A stretch of 64,000 nucleotides of DNA from positions 3,162,001 to 3,226,000 of the forward strand of contig NZ_JAPNLE010000009.1 in NCBI RefSeq assembly GCF_026627925.1, written 5' to 3'. Every line of letters starts with the position of its first letter. The first letter of the stretch is position 1. The notes below the pieces were generated by a model. The model had not been told where the DNA came from and made no database searches. It saw nothing but the letters and a program-made list of their open reading frames with translations. Positions 1 through 8,748 of this stretch are shown piece by piece. Origin of the DNA: Cupriavidus sp. D39. GTDB taxonomy: Bacteria; Pseudomonadota; Gammaproteobacteria; Burkholderiales; Burkholderiaceae. A program made the position numbers and the translations under genes.

Positions 1-154
1 TGGTATGGAGCTGCTTGAGCGTGGACAGCGTGGGCGGCGTCTTCAGGTATTCCACGATCGCCACGGGCTCGCCCAGCCGGCCGGCGGCTGCCTCGACCAA
101 CGCGAGGGTTTCACGCGATTTCGAGCAACGGGGGTTGTGATAGATGGTGATCAT
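1..154 (-). CDS. arsC: Arsenate reductase ArsC (glutaredoxin type), N-terminal part only
   Basis: Read leftwards from the ATG at 154, the protein begins MITIYHNPRCSKSRETLALV and continues with a VEYLKTPP segment. This is the N-terminus of the ArsC/Spx thioredoxin-fold family, with the catalytic Cys in the N-P-R-C-S-K-S-R motif. Family members reduce arsenate to arsenite in the cytoplasm using glutathione and glutaredoxin. About 51 residues are present; the remainder lies beyond the left edge. A YffB-like ArsC paralogue cannot be separated on this fragment alone, but the NPRCSKSR motif is the form seen in true ArsC proteins. Confidence 0.85.
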   Translation of the reverse strand, partial: MITIYHNPRCSKSRETLALVEAAAGRLGEPVAIVEYLKTPPTLSTLKQLHT

Positions 155-267
155 GGCGGTACTCCTGGTTCGACTGATGCCCCTGGCCCGTCCGGTTCCG
201 GGGCTGAAACCCGCACTATACAAGCGGCGCTGCCTGCCCGCATGCCCCCGAGAGGTGGCATATCAGC

Positions 268-1172
268 TCAAGGCGGGCTTTCCTTTTCGGGCGCAAGCCG
301 TAGCAGGGCCGCCACGGTGGCGCGCAGCCCTGCGCGCAGCGGCTTGTCGTGGCGCAGCACCAGCGCCAGCGTGCGCGCCAGCGGCGGGGCAAGCGGGCGC
401 ACGGCGATCCGCGCGCGCGGCTGGCCTGGCGGCAACGCCATGCCCGGCAGCACTGAGTAACCCAGCCCGGCGCCGACCAGCTCCTTGATCGCCTCGACGC
501 TATCAAGCTCCATCACCGGGCGCGCGCTGATGCCGGCGCGCAGGAACCATTCGTCCACCAGCCGGCGCGTATTGCCGCCGGGCGAGAACAGCACCAGCGG
601 CCTGCCGGCCAGATCGGCCGGCGTCACTGTGGCGGGCAGCGGAGCGTCGTCGGCCGGGCCGATCGCCACGAACGGGTCTTCCAGCACCGGCGTGATGTCG
701 AACATCCGGCCGGAGGCAGGCAACGTCACGAAGGCCAGGTCCAGGGCGTTGTCTTCCACCCCTTGAGCGCCTCGCCGGTGTTTTCCGTGCTGACCACGAT
801 CTCCAGCGCCGGCATGGCGCGGCGCAGGTCGCGCAGCACCGCCGGCAGCAGGTAGATGCAGGCGGTGGCGCCGGTGCCCAGCCGCACCCGGCCGATCACC
901 CCGCCGGCGTGGCGCGCCATGCTGTCGTCGGCGGCGGCCAGCGCCCCGGCCACGCCGCGCGCGTGCGCCAGCAGATCCTCGCCGGCTGCGGTGGGCAGCA
1001 CATGGCGTCCCACCCGTTCGAGCAGGCGCAGGCCATAGCGCTGCTCAAGCTGGCGGACCTGCAGGCTGACCGCCGGCTGGCTCAAGCCGAGGCGCTCGGC
1101 AGCCGCCGAAAAGCTGCCAAGATCGCAAACCAGCGAAAAGGCCTGCAGGAAGTCGGGATTGAGATGCCGCAT
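268..1172 (-). pseudogene. LysR-family transcriptional regulator, frameshifted in the effector domain
   Basis: The N-terminal half (start ATG 1172) carries a typical LysR winged HTH with the motif SFSAAAERLGLSQPAVS at about residues 20-36. The reading frame is lost after GEALKG and resumes in another frame with EDNALDLAFVTLPAS, the usual start of the LysR substrate-binding core. Adding one C to the run at 759-762 joins the halves into a protein of about 300 residues, normal for the family. The gene diverges from the GNAT gene at 1376 and has a palindromic LysR-type box directly upstream. The break is probably a base-calling loss, but a real mutation cannot be excluded. The effector is unknown. 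Confidence 0.8.
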
Positions 1173-1184
1173 CACAAAGAATTT

Positions 1185-1199
1185 TTATGCGCCGCATAA
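1185..1199. promoter_or_regulatory. Putative LysR box (palindrome)
   Basis: TTATGC-gcc-GCATAA is a perfect 6-bp inverted repeat with a 3-base spacer. It contains the T-N11-A core of LysR operators and lies 13 bases upstream of the LysR start codon. The placement suits autoregulation and control of the divergent acetyltransferase gene. Confidence 0.5.
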
Positions 1200-1375
1200 G
1201 TCAGCGAAGCTTCCTTTATAGCATCGGCGCAAGGTAAGGTTGCGGCGTGCCCCGGCCCTTGCCTGCTGCGGGGCAACTTGCTGCAACACGGCTTCCATCC
1301 CTATTTCGCTTTTCCTCCGGCATCGACTACGCTCGATCCGGCCCACCTGTCCAGACCACTCGCCGCGCCAGCATC

Positions 1376-2011
1376 ATGAACGCCCCTCTCGCCACACTCA
1401 GCGCCGCCTCCGCCACGCCGATGGCCGTGGCCAATGCCACCGTCGCCGTCCAGGCCTGCGCCAGTCTGTCGATCCGCGACGCCACCGGCGCGGACATCCC
1501 CGCCATCCAGGCCATCTACGCGCACCATGTGCGCCACGGCCGCGCGTCGTTCGAGGAAGTCGAGCCAGGCGTGGACGACATCCGCCTGCGCCATGCCGAG
1601 GTGAAACGCCAGGGCCTGCCCTACCTAGTGGCCGAGCGCGGCGGCGAGGTGCTGGGTTACGCCTATGCGTCCGCCTACCGCACGCGCAGCGCCTACCGCT
1701 TTGCCGTCGAGGATTCGGTCTATATCGACGAGCGCTACCGGGGCCAGGGCCTCGGCCTGGCGCTGCTAGCCGCGCTGGTGTCGCGCTGCGAGAGCGGCCC
1801 GTGGCGGCAGATGGTGGCGGTGGTGGCCTGCACCGCCAGCGGAGAAGGCGCGGGCTCGCTGGCGTTGCACGAACGGGTGGGCTTTCGCACCATCGGCAGG
1901 CTGCAATCCGTCGGCTTCAAGCACGGGCAGTGGATCGATACGGTGTTGATGCAGCGGCCGCTGGGGGATGGCGAGGAGACGCCGCCGGTGGAGCGCGCGG
2001 CCAGGGCGTGA
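1376..2011 (+). CDS. GNAT N-acetyltransferase, phosphinothricin/methionine sulfone acetyltransferase type
   Basis: This 211-residue protein has a GNAT fold from about residue 36, beginning SIRDATGADIPAIQAIYAHH. That start, followed by the ASFEE segment, is characteristic of the Pat/Bar/MddA group that acetylates glutamine-synthetase inhibitor-like amino acids such as phosphinothricin or methionine sulfoximine. The acetyl-CoA loop is visible as YRGQGLGLALL and the C-terminal part as LHERVGFRTIGRLQSVGFK. ATG 1376 was chosen because no coding-like sequence precedes it; it leaves about 35 residues of Ala-rich, low-complexity N-terminus, so a later start is possible. The gene is divergent from the LysR gene at 268-1172, which may control it. 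The real substrate is not decided by sequence. Confidence 0.8.
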   Translation: MNAPLATLSAASATPMAVANATVAVQACASLSIRDATGADIPAIQAIYAHHVRHGRASFEEVEPGVDDIRLRHAEVKRQGLPYLVAERGGEVLGYAYASAYRTRSAYRFAVEDSVYIDERYRGQGLGLALLAALVSRCESGPWRQMVAVVACTASGEGAGSLALHERVGFRTIGRLQSVGFKHGQWIDTVLMQRPLGDGEETPPVERAARA

Positions 2012-2209
2012 AGCCTGGCCAGCGCAAGCTGGCAGACAGTCGATTTACGGCGATTAATTCCTGGAAAGAATTTTCAGTAAATCATGGCTAATATCGGTAT
2101 TCATCCGGTGCATGATCTTGCGATCAAGGCTGACGAGGGAGCGCAGCGAGCGCCCGCCCCCTCCTCTGGCCCCAAGGCTTGAATCCGCCCTGGAACCTTC
2201 ACACTTCCA

Positions 2210-3478
2210 TCAACCGATCAGGTCCGACAGCGCCAGCGCCACCACCTTGGTGGCACGGTTCAGGTCGTTCAGGCGCAGGTTCTCGTCCGAGTTGTGGCCG
2301 CGGGCTTCCATCAGCGTGCGCGGGCCGGCGCCGTACAGCACGGTGGGGATGCCGTACTTGGTGTAGTGGCGGGCATCGGTGTAGAGCGGCACGCCTTGCA
2401 CCGGAATCTCCACGCCGAACACTTCCTCGGCGCGGCCCTTCAGGGCGCCGATCAGCTTTTCCACGCCCGGCAGTTCCGACAGCGGCTCGGCCAGGATGAT
2501 GCGCTCGACCTTGACCTCGATGCCCGGACGATCCTTGGCAGCCTTCTCGACCACGGCGCGCAGCTCGCCTTCGGCGTCGAAGCCGATTTCCTCGGGGATC
2601 ATGCGGCGATCGACGCGGAAGGTCACCAGGTCCGGCACCACGTTGGTGTTGATGCCGCCCTTGATCAGGCCAACGTTCAACGTGGCGGTATCGATGCCCA
2701 GCGTCTTCGACTTGCGCGTGGCCAGTTCGGCGCGCAGGCCGTAGATGGCTTGCAGGATGTGGGTGGCGGCCTCGATCGCGTCCACACCGGTGTGCGGCAT
2801 GGCGGCGTGGCCTTGCTTGCCCTTGACCGTCACTTCGACGTGCAGGCAGCCGTTGTGGGCCGAGGTGATGCCGTAGGAGAAGCCCGCCGAGATGGCGTAG
2901 TCGGGCTTGCTCAGGCCTTGGTCGAGCAGGAACTTGGGACCGATGTCGCCGCCGGTTTCCTCGTCGTAGGTGAATTGCAGTTCCAGCGTGCCGTTGAGCT
3001 TGGCGCCTTGCTTCTCGGCTTCCATCAGCGCCAGCACGGCGTAGGTGTAGGTGGCGAAGTCCGACTTGGACACGGCCACGCCGCGGCCGTACATGACCGG
3101 GCCGTGCTCGCTGTCGGCGATCTCGCCGCCGTACGGGTCCTTGGTCCAGCCCAGGCCCGGGGGCACCACGTCGCCGTGCGCGTTCATGGCGATGGTCGGG
3201 CCGCCCGTGCCGAAGGTCTTGCGCACCAGCAGGTTGGTGGCGCTGATCATGCCGGCGGCCTTGACCAGTTCGTCCGGCACCTTGTGCGCTTCGACCTTGA
3301 AGCCCAGGCCTTCCAGCAGCACCTTGGCGCGCGCGCCGTGCGCATCGCAGTCGCCCGGCGGGTTATCCGAAGGTACCTTGACCAGCTCGGCCAGGAAGGC
3401 TTCCTGCGCGGGGCGCTGGGCGTCGATGTAGTTGGTGAGCGTGGTCTGCAGCGGGTTCACGTTGTCTCTTGCGGTCAT
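2210..3478 (-). CDS. M20 family metallopeptidase (ArgE/DapE/ACY1/CPG2 type)
   Basis: This 422-residue cytosolic dinuclear zinc hydrolase contains the M20 metal-binding segment AMNAHGDVVPPG, the second motif YDEETGGDIG with the catalytic Glu pair, and the lid-domain signature GKQGHAAMPHTGVDAIEAA. Family members deacylate N-acyl amino acids or cut small peptides. The gene lies 50 bases downstream of the carbamoylase-type gene on the same strand, so the two probably form an operon acting on related N-substituted amino acids or ureides. The substrate cannot be assigned: it differs from true ArgE and DapE in having the NAHGDVVPPGLGW stretch common to uncharacterised paralogues. Confidence 0.85.
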   Translation of the reverse strand: MTARDNVNPLQTTLTNYIDAQRPAQEAFLAELVKVPSDNPPGDCDAHGARAKVLLEGLGFKVEAHKVPDELVKAAGMISATNLLVRKTFGTGGPTIAMNAHGDVVPPGLGWTKDPYGGEIADSEHGPVMYGRGVAVSKSDFATYTYAVLALMEAEKQGAKLNGTLELQFTYDEETGGDIGPKFLLDQGLSKPDYAISAGFSYGITSAHNGCLHVEVTVKGKQGHAAMPHTGVDAIEAATHILQAIYGLRAELATRKSKTLGIDTATLNVGLIKGGINTNVVPDLVTFRVDRRMIPEEIGFDAEGELRAVVEKAAKDRPGIEVKVERIILAEPLSELPGVEKLIGALKGRAEEVFGVEIPVQGVPLYTDARHYTKYGIPTVLYGAGPRTLMEARGHNSDENLRLNDLNRATKVVALALSDLIG

Positions 3479-3528
3479 GGTTATTCTCGAAAAAGTCTAA
3501 GTCTCTCAGGATGACGGATGCGGGCGCT

Positions 3529-4794
3529 TTACTGCTGCCGCGCGGAGTGCTTGTCGAAATGCTCGACGAAATCGCTGAATACGGCGGCCGCGCTGGCGGC
3601 GTCCTCCGCGGTCATGATTTCGGTAGGGTGATGGCTGATGCCACCGTTGCCGCAGCGCACAAAGAGCATCGCCACATCGGCAATGGCCGCAATGGCCATG
3701 GCGTCATGGCCGGCGCCGGAAGGCAGGTGCCGCACAGGCAGCCCCTGGCGGGCGATGGCATCCGCCCATTGCGTTTGCAGCCAGGGCGCGCATGGCACGC
3801 TGACGGCCTCGTGGGTCTTGCGGATCTGCACCCGCACATTGCGGCGGGCGCACACGCGCTCGATTTCCGCCAGCACGTCGTTGACGGCAGCCTGGCGCAC
3901 GGCGTCTTCGCCGGCACGGATGTCGATGGAGAAGACCGCGCGGCCCGGCACCACATTGGCGGCGCCGTTGGGCACGTTGAACTGGCCGATCGTGCCGACC
4001 AGTCCGGGCAGGCCGCCGCAGCGGCGCTCGATGAACAGGCCGACCTCGGCGCCAGCCATGGCGGCGTCGCGGCGCATGTCCATCGGCACGGTGCCGGCGT
4101 GGCCGGCCAGCCCTTCCAGTTCCACGATGAAGCGGCTCGCGCCGGAGATCGCGGTCACGACACCCAGCGACAGCCCTTCATTGAGCAGCACCGGGCCTTG
4201 TTCGATATGGACTTCCACGAACGCCAGCACCTGCTCGCGCGAATGCGCGGCGGCCGGCAGCCCGGCGGGATCGAAACCTGCCGCGTGCATCACTTCGCGC
4301 ATGGTCTTGCCCGAATCGTCCACGTTGTCGAGCACATTGGTGTCGAAGGTGCCGGCAATGGCGCGGCTGCCCAGCAGCGTGGCCTTGAAGCGCACGCCCT
4401 CTTCCTCGGCAAAGCCAACCACCTCGATGGCGAACGGGAAGCGCTTGCCCTGGCGGTGCCACTCCGCCACGCAGGCAATCGGCAGGATCACGCCGAGGTT
4501 GCCGTCATAGCGCCCGCCATCGCGCACGGTGTCGAAGTGCGAGCCGGTGAGCAGCGCGGGCGCATCGGGCGTGGTGCCGTCGTAGCGGCCGATCACGTTG
4601 CCGGCGGCGTCGCGGCGCACTGTCATGCCGGCTTCGCGCATCCACTCGGCGAGCTGCGCGGCGGCGCCGTGGTGAGCCTCGGTGAGATAGGTGCGGGTGA
4701 GCATGCCGGGCTGCTCGGTGTGGACGGCCAGGGTATCGGCCCAGGCCATGATCCGCGCCCCGGTTTCGGTAGCGGGCTTGAGGGTTGCTGCCAT
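3529..4794 (-). CDS. Zn-dependent amidohydrolase, allantoate amidohydrolase / N-carbamoyl-L-amino-acid hydrolase family
   Basis: This 421-residue M20-related hydrolase has the family motifs TGSHFDTVRDGGRYDG (zinc ligands His and Asp), FAEEEGVRF, VEVHIEQGPVL, and LAGHAGTVPMDMRRDA in the dimerisation lid. The C-terminal ISHHPTEIMTAEDA carries another metal-site His. Enzymes of this group hydrolyse N-carbamoyl amino acids, allantoate, ureidoglycine or beta-ureidopropionate with release of CO2 and NH3. Start ATG 4794 has GGAG about 6 bases upstream. It is the first gene of a two-gene minus-strand unit and is divergent from dctA across a region with two inverted repeats, suggesting shared control with carboxylate uptake. 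Sequence alone does not choose among allC, hyuC and pydC roles. Confidence 0.82.
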   Translation of the reverse strand: MAATLKPATETGARIMAWADTLAVHTEQPGMLTRTYLTEAHHGAAAQLAEWMREAGMTVRRDAAGNVIGRYDGTTPDAPALLTGSHFDTVRDGGRYDGNLGVILPIACVAEWHRQGKRFPFAIEVVGFAEEEGVRFKATLLGSRAIAGTFDTNVLDNVDDSGKTMREVMHAAGFDPAGLPAAAHSREQVLAFVEVHIEQGPVLLNEGLSLGVVTAISGASRFIVELEGLAGHAGTVPMDMRRDAAMAGAEVGLFIERRCGGLPGLVGTIGQFNVPNGAANVVPGRAVFSIDIRAGEDAVRQAAVNDVLAEIERVCARRNVRVQIRKTHEAVSVPCAPWLQTQWADAIARQGLPVRHLPSGAGHDAMAIAAIADVAMLFVRCGNGGISHHPTEIMTAEDAASAAAVFSDFVEHFDKHSARQQ

Positions 4795-4932
4795 GCGTGT
4801 CTCCTGCTGGAAGTGCGCGAATGCGGTGGCGCCGGATCATGCAAGCCCCGCGCCAGCGGCACCGCGCTGGTGCCGGGCCGGTGCCTAGGGAAAGTCCCAG
4901 GGGCGCCGCGACTCTCGTTCGAGAGCTCTATT

Positions 4933-4996
4933 CTGTGCGATTCATGGTAGCACAGTGAATTCAAAAATTGCATACAAAAATGATATGCACTATATT
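4933..4996. promoter_or_regulatory. Divergent control region: two inverted repeats and a plus-strand promoter
   Basis: The gap 4795-5221 between the amidohydrolase gene and dctA contains CTGTGC-N11-GCACAG at 4933-4955 and TGCATA-N9-TATGCA at 4969-4989. The second repeat sits inside a plausible sigma-70 promoter for dctA: TTGCAT at 4968-4973, 17 bases, TATATT at 4991-4996. A protein bound there would block RNA polymerase. The GntR regulator encoded just downstream of dctA is the obvious candidate; that link is inference. Nothing else was seen in the rest of the gap. Confidence 0.5.
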
Positions 4997-5221
4997 GGCT
5001 TCCACGTTACGACAATTCGCTGCGGACAATCCGATCCGGACAGCGAGTTGCGTGGATTCCGCTCCAACAGGAGGGCCAATCCACGAAGCGCCGCAGCCCT
5101 CACCCGGCTTTCGCGCCCGGCACGTCAGGCCGGCCTTCCCGCAAGCGGGCAGCCGGCAATTCCTGCAGCAATGACAGGACGCGCCAGCCACAGACCTGGA
5201 CGTGTCCGCATGGAGACAACG

Positions 5222-6684
5222 ATGCACCCAGCAGCCCCCTACGGCCCGCTTCCGGCCGCCCCCAGTCCGCTTTCATCCGCTTTACCCGTTCCCTGTTTGG
5301 CCAGGTCTTGATCGCCCTGGTGCTGGGCACCGCACTCGGCCTGTTCTTTCCCGAGTTCGCCGCCAAGCTCAAGCCGCTTGGCGATGCCTTTATCAAGCTG
5401 ATCAAGATGCTGATTGGCCCGATCGTGTTCTGCGTGGTGGTGGCAGGCATCTGTGGCGCTGGCGAGCTGAAGAAGGTGGGCCGGGTCGGCATCAAGGCGG
5501 TGCTGTATTTCGAAGTGGTCACCACCATCGCGCTAGCGCTGGGTATTGCCCTGGCCTATATCTTCCACCCCGGCACCGGCATGAACGTGAACCCGGCCTC
5601 GCTCGACGCCTCGGCCATGTCCGCCTACGTGGACACCGCCGCCAAGGTCAAGAGCGCGGGCATGGTGGACTTCCTGCTCAAGCTGATTCCCAGCACGATC
5701 ATGGGTGCGTTCGCCAGCGGCGACGTGCTGCAGGTCTTGCTGGTTTCGATCCTGTTCGGCTGCGCGCTGTCGCTGGTAGGCGAGCGCGGGCGGCCGCTGG
5801 TATCGATGATCGACACCTTTTCGCACACCTTGTTCAAGATGATGGGCTTCATCATCAAGCTGGCGCCGCTGGGCGTGCTGGGCGCGGTGGCCTTCACCGT
5901 GGGCAAGTACGGCATCGGCTCGCTCAAGCAGCTCGGTTACCTGGTGGTGGTGTTCTACGGCGCCGTGGCCCTGTTCGTGCTGGTGGTGCTGGGGACCGTG
6001 ATGCGCCTGTGCGGCTTCTCGGTAATCAAGCTGATCCGCTACCTGCGCGCCGAACTGCTGGTGGTGCTGGGCACCGCGTCGTCCGACAGCGTGCTGCCGC
6101 AGATCATGAAGAAGCTTGAGTTCATGGGCATCAAGAAATCGGTGGTGGGCCTGGTGATCCCCACCGGCTATTCCTTCAATCTCGACGCCTTCTCGATCTA
6201 CCTGACGCTGGCCGCGGTGTTTATCGCCCAGGCCACCAATACGCCGCTGGCGCTGGGCGACCTGCTCGGCATCCTGGCCGTCGCCCTGGTCACGTCCAAG
6301 GGCGCGCACGGCATTCCCGGCTCGGCCATCGTGATCCTGGCGGCCACGTTGTCGGCCCACCCTGCGATTCCCGCCATCGGCCTGGTGCTGGTGCTGTCGG
6401 TCGACTGGTTCATCGGCATCGCCCGTGCCGTCGGTAACCTGATCGGCAACTGCGTGGCAACCGTGGTGGTAGCCGCCTGGGAAAAGGACATCGACCGGGC
6501 GCGCGCCCACGATGTGCTCAACGGCAAGATCGACGCCAGCGACCTCGAAGCGGGCTTTGCCCCGGCGCCTCACGAGGCCGTCGCGGCCACCCCGGGGCAT
6601 CCCCGCTGCCCGGCGCGGCCGCGGGGCGCTAGAATCTCGGCATTCCTCCCACGAGACGCTGCGCAAGTGCGCAACCATGCCTGA
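5222..6684 (+). CDS. dctA: DctA-like C4-dicarboxylate:cation symporter, with probable frameshift near the N-terminus
   Basis: This is an inner-membrane transporter of the DAACS family, with eight hydrophobic segments and the signatures LKPLGDAFIKLIKMLIGPIV, GTASSDSVLPQIMKK and SKGAHGIPGSAIVILAATL. The family imports succinate, fumarate, malate and similar acids with protons or sodium. An uninterrupted frame exists only from TTG 5308, which would cut off the start of the first membrane segment. ATG 5222 has a good GGAGA site, and adding one C to the run at 5259-5263 joins it as SAFIRFTRSLFGQVLIALVL, the expected N-terminus. The C-terminus also looks abnormal: one base added at 6590-6597 would stop the protein at 6632 instead of running into the next gene. 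Confidence 0.85.
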
Positions 6685-7366
6685 GCATATCGACCCTGCC
6701 ATGACCGCCGAAGCGATCGCCGAAGACATCGTCGCGGCCATCGTTTCGCACCGCCTGCCGCCTGGCACCAAGCTGCGCGAAGAGGCCCTGGCCAGCGTCT
6801 ACCGCGTCAGCCGCACCAAGGTGCGCGCGGCGCTGCTGATGCTGTCCAAGGACAAGCTCATCCAGATCGTGCCGGACAAAGGCGCCTTCGTGGCCAAGCC
6901 CAGCGCCGAGGAGGCGCGCGAAGTGTTCGCGGTGCGCCGCATCCTGGAGGCGGCCCTGGCGCGCGAGTTTGTGGCGCGCGCCACCGCCGCAGATTACAAG
7001 CGCATCGACCGGCACCTCGTCGCCGAGAAAAAGGCGCTGGGCGGCAGCGATGCGCATGTGCGCACCCGCCTGCTCAGCGATTTCCACATCATGCTGGCGG
7101 AGGTAGTGGGCAATGGCGTGCTGACGGGCATGCTGCAGGAGTTGTCGTTGCGCAGCGCGGTGATCACCATGCTGTACCAGTCCCGCCGCGACGCCGCCTG
7201 CTCGTCGGATGAGCATCGCGAGTTCATTGAGGCGGCCCGCGCAGGCGACACCGAGCGCGCGGTGACGCTGATGGTGGAACACCTGAACCATGTCGAAGCG
7301 GCGCTGCATTTCGAGCAGGTCCCCGCCGCGCGCAGCAAGGACCTGGTGACGGCGCTGCTGGCCTGA
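6677..7366 (+). CDS. GntR-family transcriptional regulator, FCD (FadR/VanR) type
   Basis: This 229-residue regulator has an N-terminal winged HTH at about residues 10-70, including LPPGTKLREEALASVYRVSR and the wing IQIVPDKGAFVAKPS. An all-helical FCD effector domain follows, with the metal/acid-binding pattern around RTRLLSDFHIMLAEVVGN and the late EHREFIEAARAGD. FCD-type GntR proteins usually respond to carboxylic acids. The start ATG 6677 overlaps the encoded dctA stop, so it is probably co-transcribed with dctA, which would make it the local regulator of the transporter and possibly of the divergent amidohydrolases. An AT-rich CTAGAAT element at about 6629-6635 could be its own -10. Confidence 0.88.
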   Translation: MPEHIDPAMTAEAIAEDIVAAIVSHRLPPGTKLREEALASVYRVSRTKVRAALLMLSKDKLIQIVPDKGAFVAKPSAEEAREVFAVRRILEAALAREFVARATAADYKRIDRHLVAEKKALGGSDAHVRTRLLSDFHIMLAEVVGNGVLTGMLQELSLRSAVITMLYQSRRDAACSSDEHREFIEAARAGDTERAVTLMVEHLNHVEAALHFEQVPAARSKDLVTALLA

Positions 7367-7517
7367 GCCTGGCATGCAGCCGCGCGCCTGACCTGGCGCC
7401 TGAGCTGGCGTTGACCCAGGTCAAGGCGCGCCACGCGCCTTTGCGCCATCATCGACCTTGTCATGAAGCTGCGGGGGCGCGCTTCATGACACACTGGCCC
7501 GTCCATCGCGGACGGCA

Positions 7518-7549
7518 GCCCGCACGCCGGCCTGGGTGCGGGCTTTTTC
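7518..7549 (+). terminator. Rho-independent terminator after the GntR gene
   Basis: GCCCGCAC at 7518-7525 pairs perfectly with GTGCGGGC at 7536-7543 across a 10-base loop and is followed by TTTTTCTTT. It ends the dctA-gntR unit. The remainder of the 7367-7667 gap holds no recognisable gene. Confidence 0.85.
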
Positions 7550-7667
7550 TTTGCGCGCCGCGCGCGCCACCATTGCCAGATCCGCGCGTGATCGAATCCC
7601 GTCTTCGGAGTAGGATGTCGGTGGCCCAAGTCAGAGGCCGCTTAAAAGATAAAGCCAGGAGACAGAC

Positions 7668-7793
7668 ATGACCCGTTCCAGCCGTCCGGTGGCGACGTCC
7701 GTGGCATCGCCAGAGCCTGCCCTCACCATCCTGTTCCCCGCCTTGCCGTCCCTGACGGTCCCGCCATCCGTGCGCCAGCGCGGGCGCGACTGA
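7668..7793 (+). CDS. Possible 41-residue ORF of unknown function
   Basis: A short frame starts at ATG 7668 behind a good Shine-Dalgarno (CCAGGAGACAGAC) and encodes 41 residues ending SVRQRGRD. It has no transmembrane segment, no known domain and a Pro/Ser/Ala-rich composition. It lies 69 bases upstream of the SDR gene. It may be a leader or a remnant of a longer gene; only the ribosome-binding site supports it. Confidence 0.25.
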   Translation: MTRSSRPVATSVASPEPALTILFPALPSLTVPPSVRQRGRD

Positions 7794-7862
7794 TCTTCCC
7801 GCCCGACTCCCGTGCCGGGCCATCCGCTTTCATCATCCAACCCATCCCAGGGAGGGAAACCC

Positions 7863-8684
7863 ATGTCCAACGCGTTCAAAGACGACGTCCTGGCCGGCAA
7901 GGTCGTGTTCATCGCCGGCGCCTCGTCCGGCATCAACCTGGGCATCGCCCGGCACTTCGCCAAGGCGGGCGCCAGCCTGGCGCTGGTCAGCCGCGACCCC
8001 GAGCGCATTGCCGCGGCGGCGGCCAGCATCGTTGATGCCGGTGGCAGCGCTATTGGCATGGCGGCCGATGTGCGCGACTACGCCGCGGTGGAAGCGGCAC
8101 TCGCGCGCACGCGCGACGAACTCGGCCCGATCGACATCGTGATCTCGGGCGCGGCCGGCAACTTTGTCGCGCCGGCGCTGGGCATGTCCGCCAACGGCTT
8201 CAAGACCGTGGTGGACATCGACCTGATCGGCACCTTCAATGTCTTTCGCGCCTGCTTTGCCTTCCTCAATGCGCCGGGCGCCTCGCTGATCGCCATCACC
8301 GCGCCGCAGGCGGTCAACGCGATGATGTTCCAGGCCCATGTGTGCGCCGCCAAGGCCGGCATCAATATGCTGGTGAAGTGCCTGGCAATGGAGTGGGGCC
8401 CGGCCGGCGTACGCGTGAACGGCATCTCGCCCGGCCCCATCGCCGGCACCGAAGGCATGGCGCGGCTCGCGCCCACTCCCGAGATGGAGGCGCGCTTCAA
8501 GGCACGCCTGGCGCTGCGCGACTACGGCGACAAGGACGATATCGCCAATACCGCGCTGTTCCTGTCCACCGGCAACGCACGCTATATCACCGGCACCATC
8601 GTCGACTGCGATGGTGGCAGCAAGCTGGGCGACGCGTCGGCCGATGCGCTGCATCCGCCCAAGGCGCCGGGCAAGGCGGCCTGA
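7863..8684 (+). CDS. Short-chain dehydrogenase, 2,4-dienoyl-CoA reductase (DECR2-like)
   Basis: This 273-residue Rossmann-fold oxidoreductase has the cofactor motif AGASSGINLGIARHF. The usual Tyr-x-x-x-Lys catalytic pair is replaced by QAHVCAAKAG, in which only the Lys is kept. The same arrangement, and the following VRVNGISPGPIAGTEG, is found in peroxisomal-type 2,4-dienoyl-CoA reductases, so the missing Tyr is a family trait and not a defect. The reaction would be NADPH-dependent reduction of 2,4-dienoyl-CoA to 3-enoyl-CoA. ATG 7863 follows GGGAGGGAAACCC. It is the first gene of a cassette with two enoyl-CoA hydratases and an acyl-CoA ligase, which fits degradation of unsaturated or unusual acids. 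Confidence 0.85.
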   Translation: MSNAFKDDVLAGKVVFIAGASSGINLGIARHFAKAGASLALVSRDPERIAAAAASIVDAGGSAIGMAADVRDYAAVEAALARTRDELGPIDIVISGAAGNFVAPALGMSANGFKTVVDIDLIGTFNVFRACFAFLNAPGASLIAITAPQAVNAMMFQAHVCAAKAGINMLVKCLAMEWGPAGVRVNGISPGPIAGTEGMARLAPTPEMEARFKARLALRDYGDKDDIANTALFLSTGNARYITGTIVDCDGGSKLGDASADALHPPKAPGKAA

Positions 8685-8748
8685 GCCGCGTAGCTTTCCG
8701 CACATTCAAGCACGCATGCATTCCCACACCTACGACAAGGAGACTCCA

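Noticed and set aside
5533..6771. Long antisense frame opposite dctA
   Set aside because: The repetitive His/Gln/Arg/Asp composition is typical of reverse frames of membrane proteins; the plus strand has clear transporter motifs.
7863..8684. SDR protein considered inactive because the catalytic Tyr is missing
   Set aside because: The QAHVCAAKAG arrangement is normal for the peroxisomal-type 2,4-dienoyl-CoA reductases it resembles.
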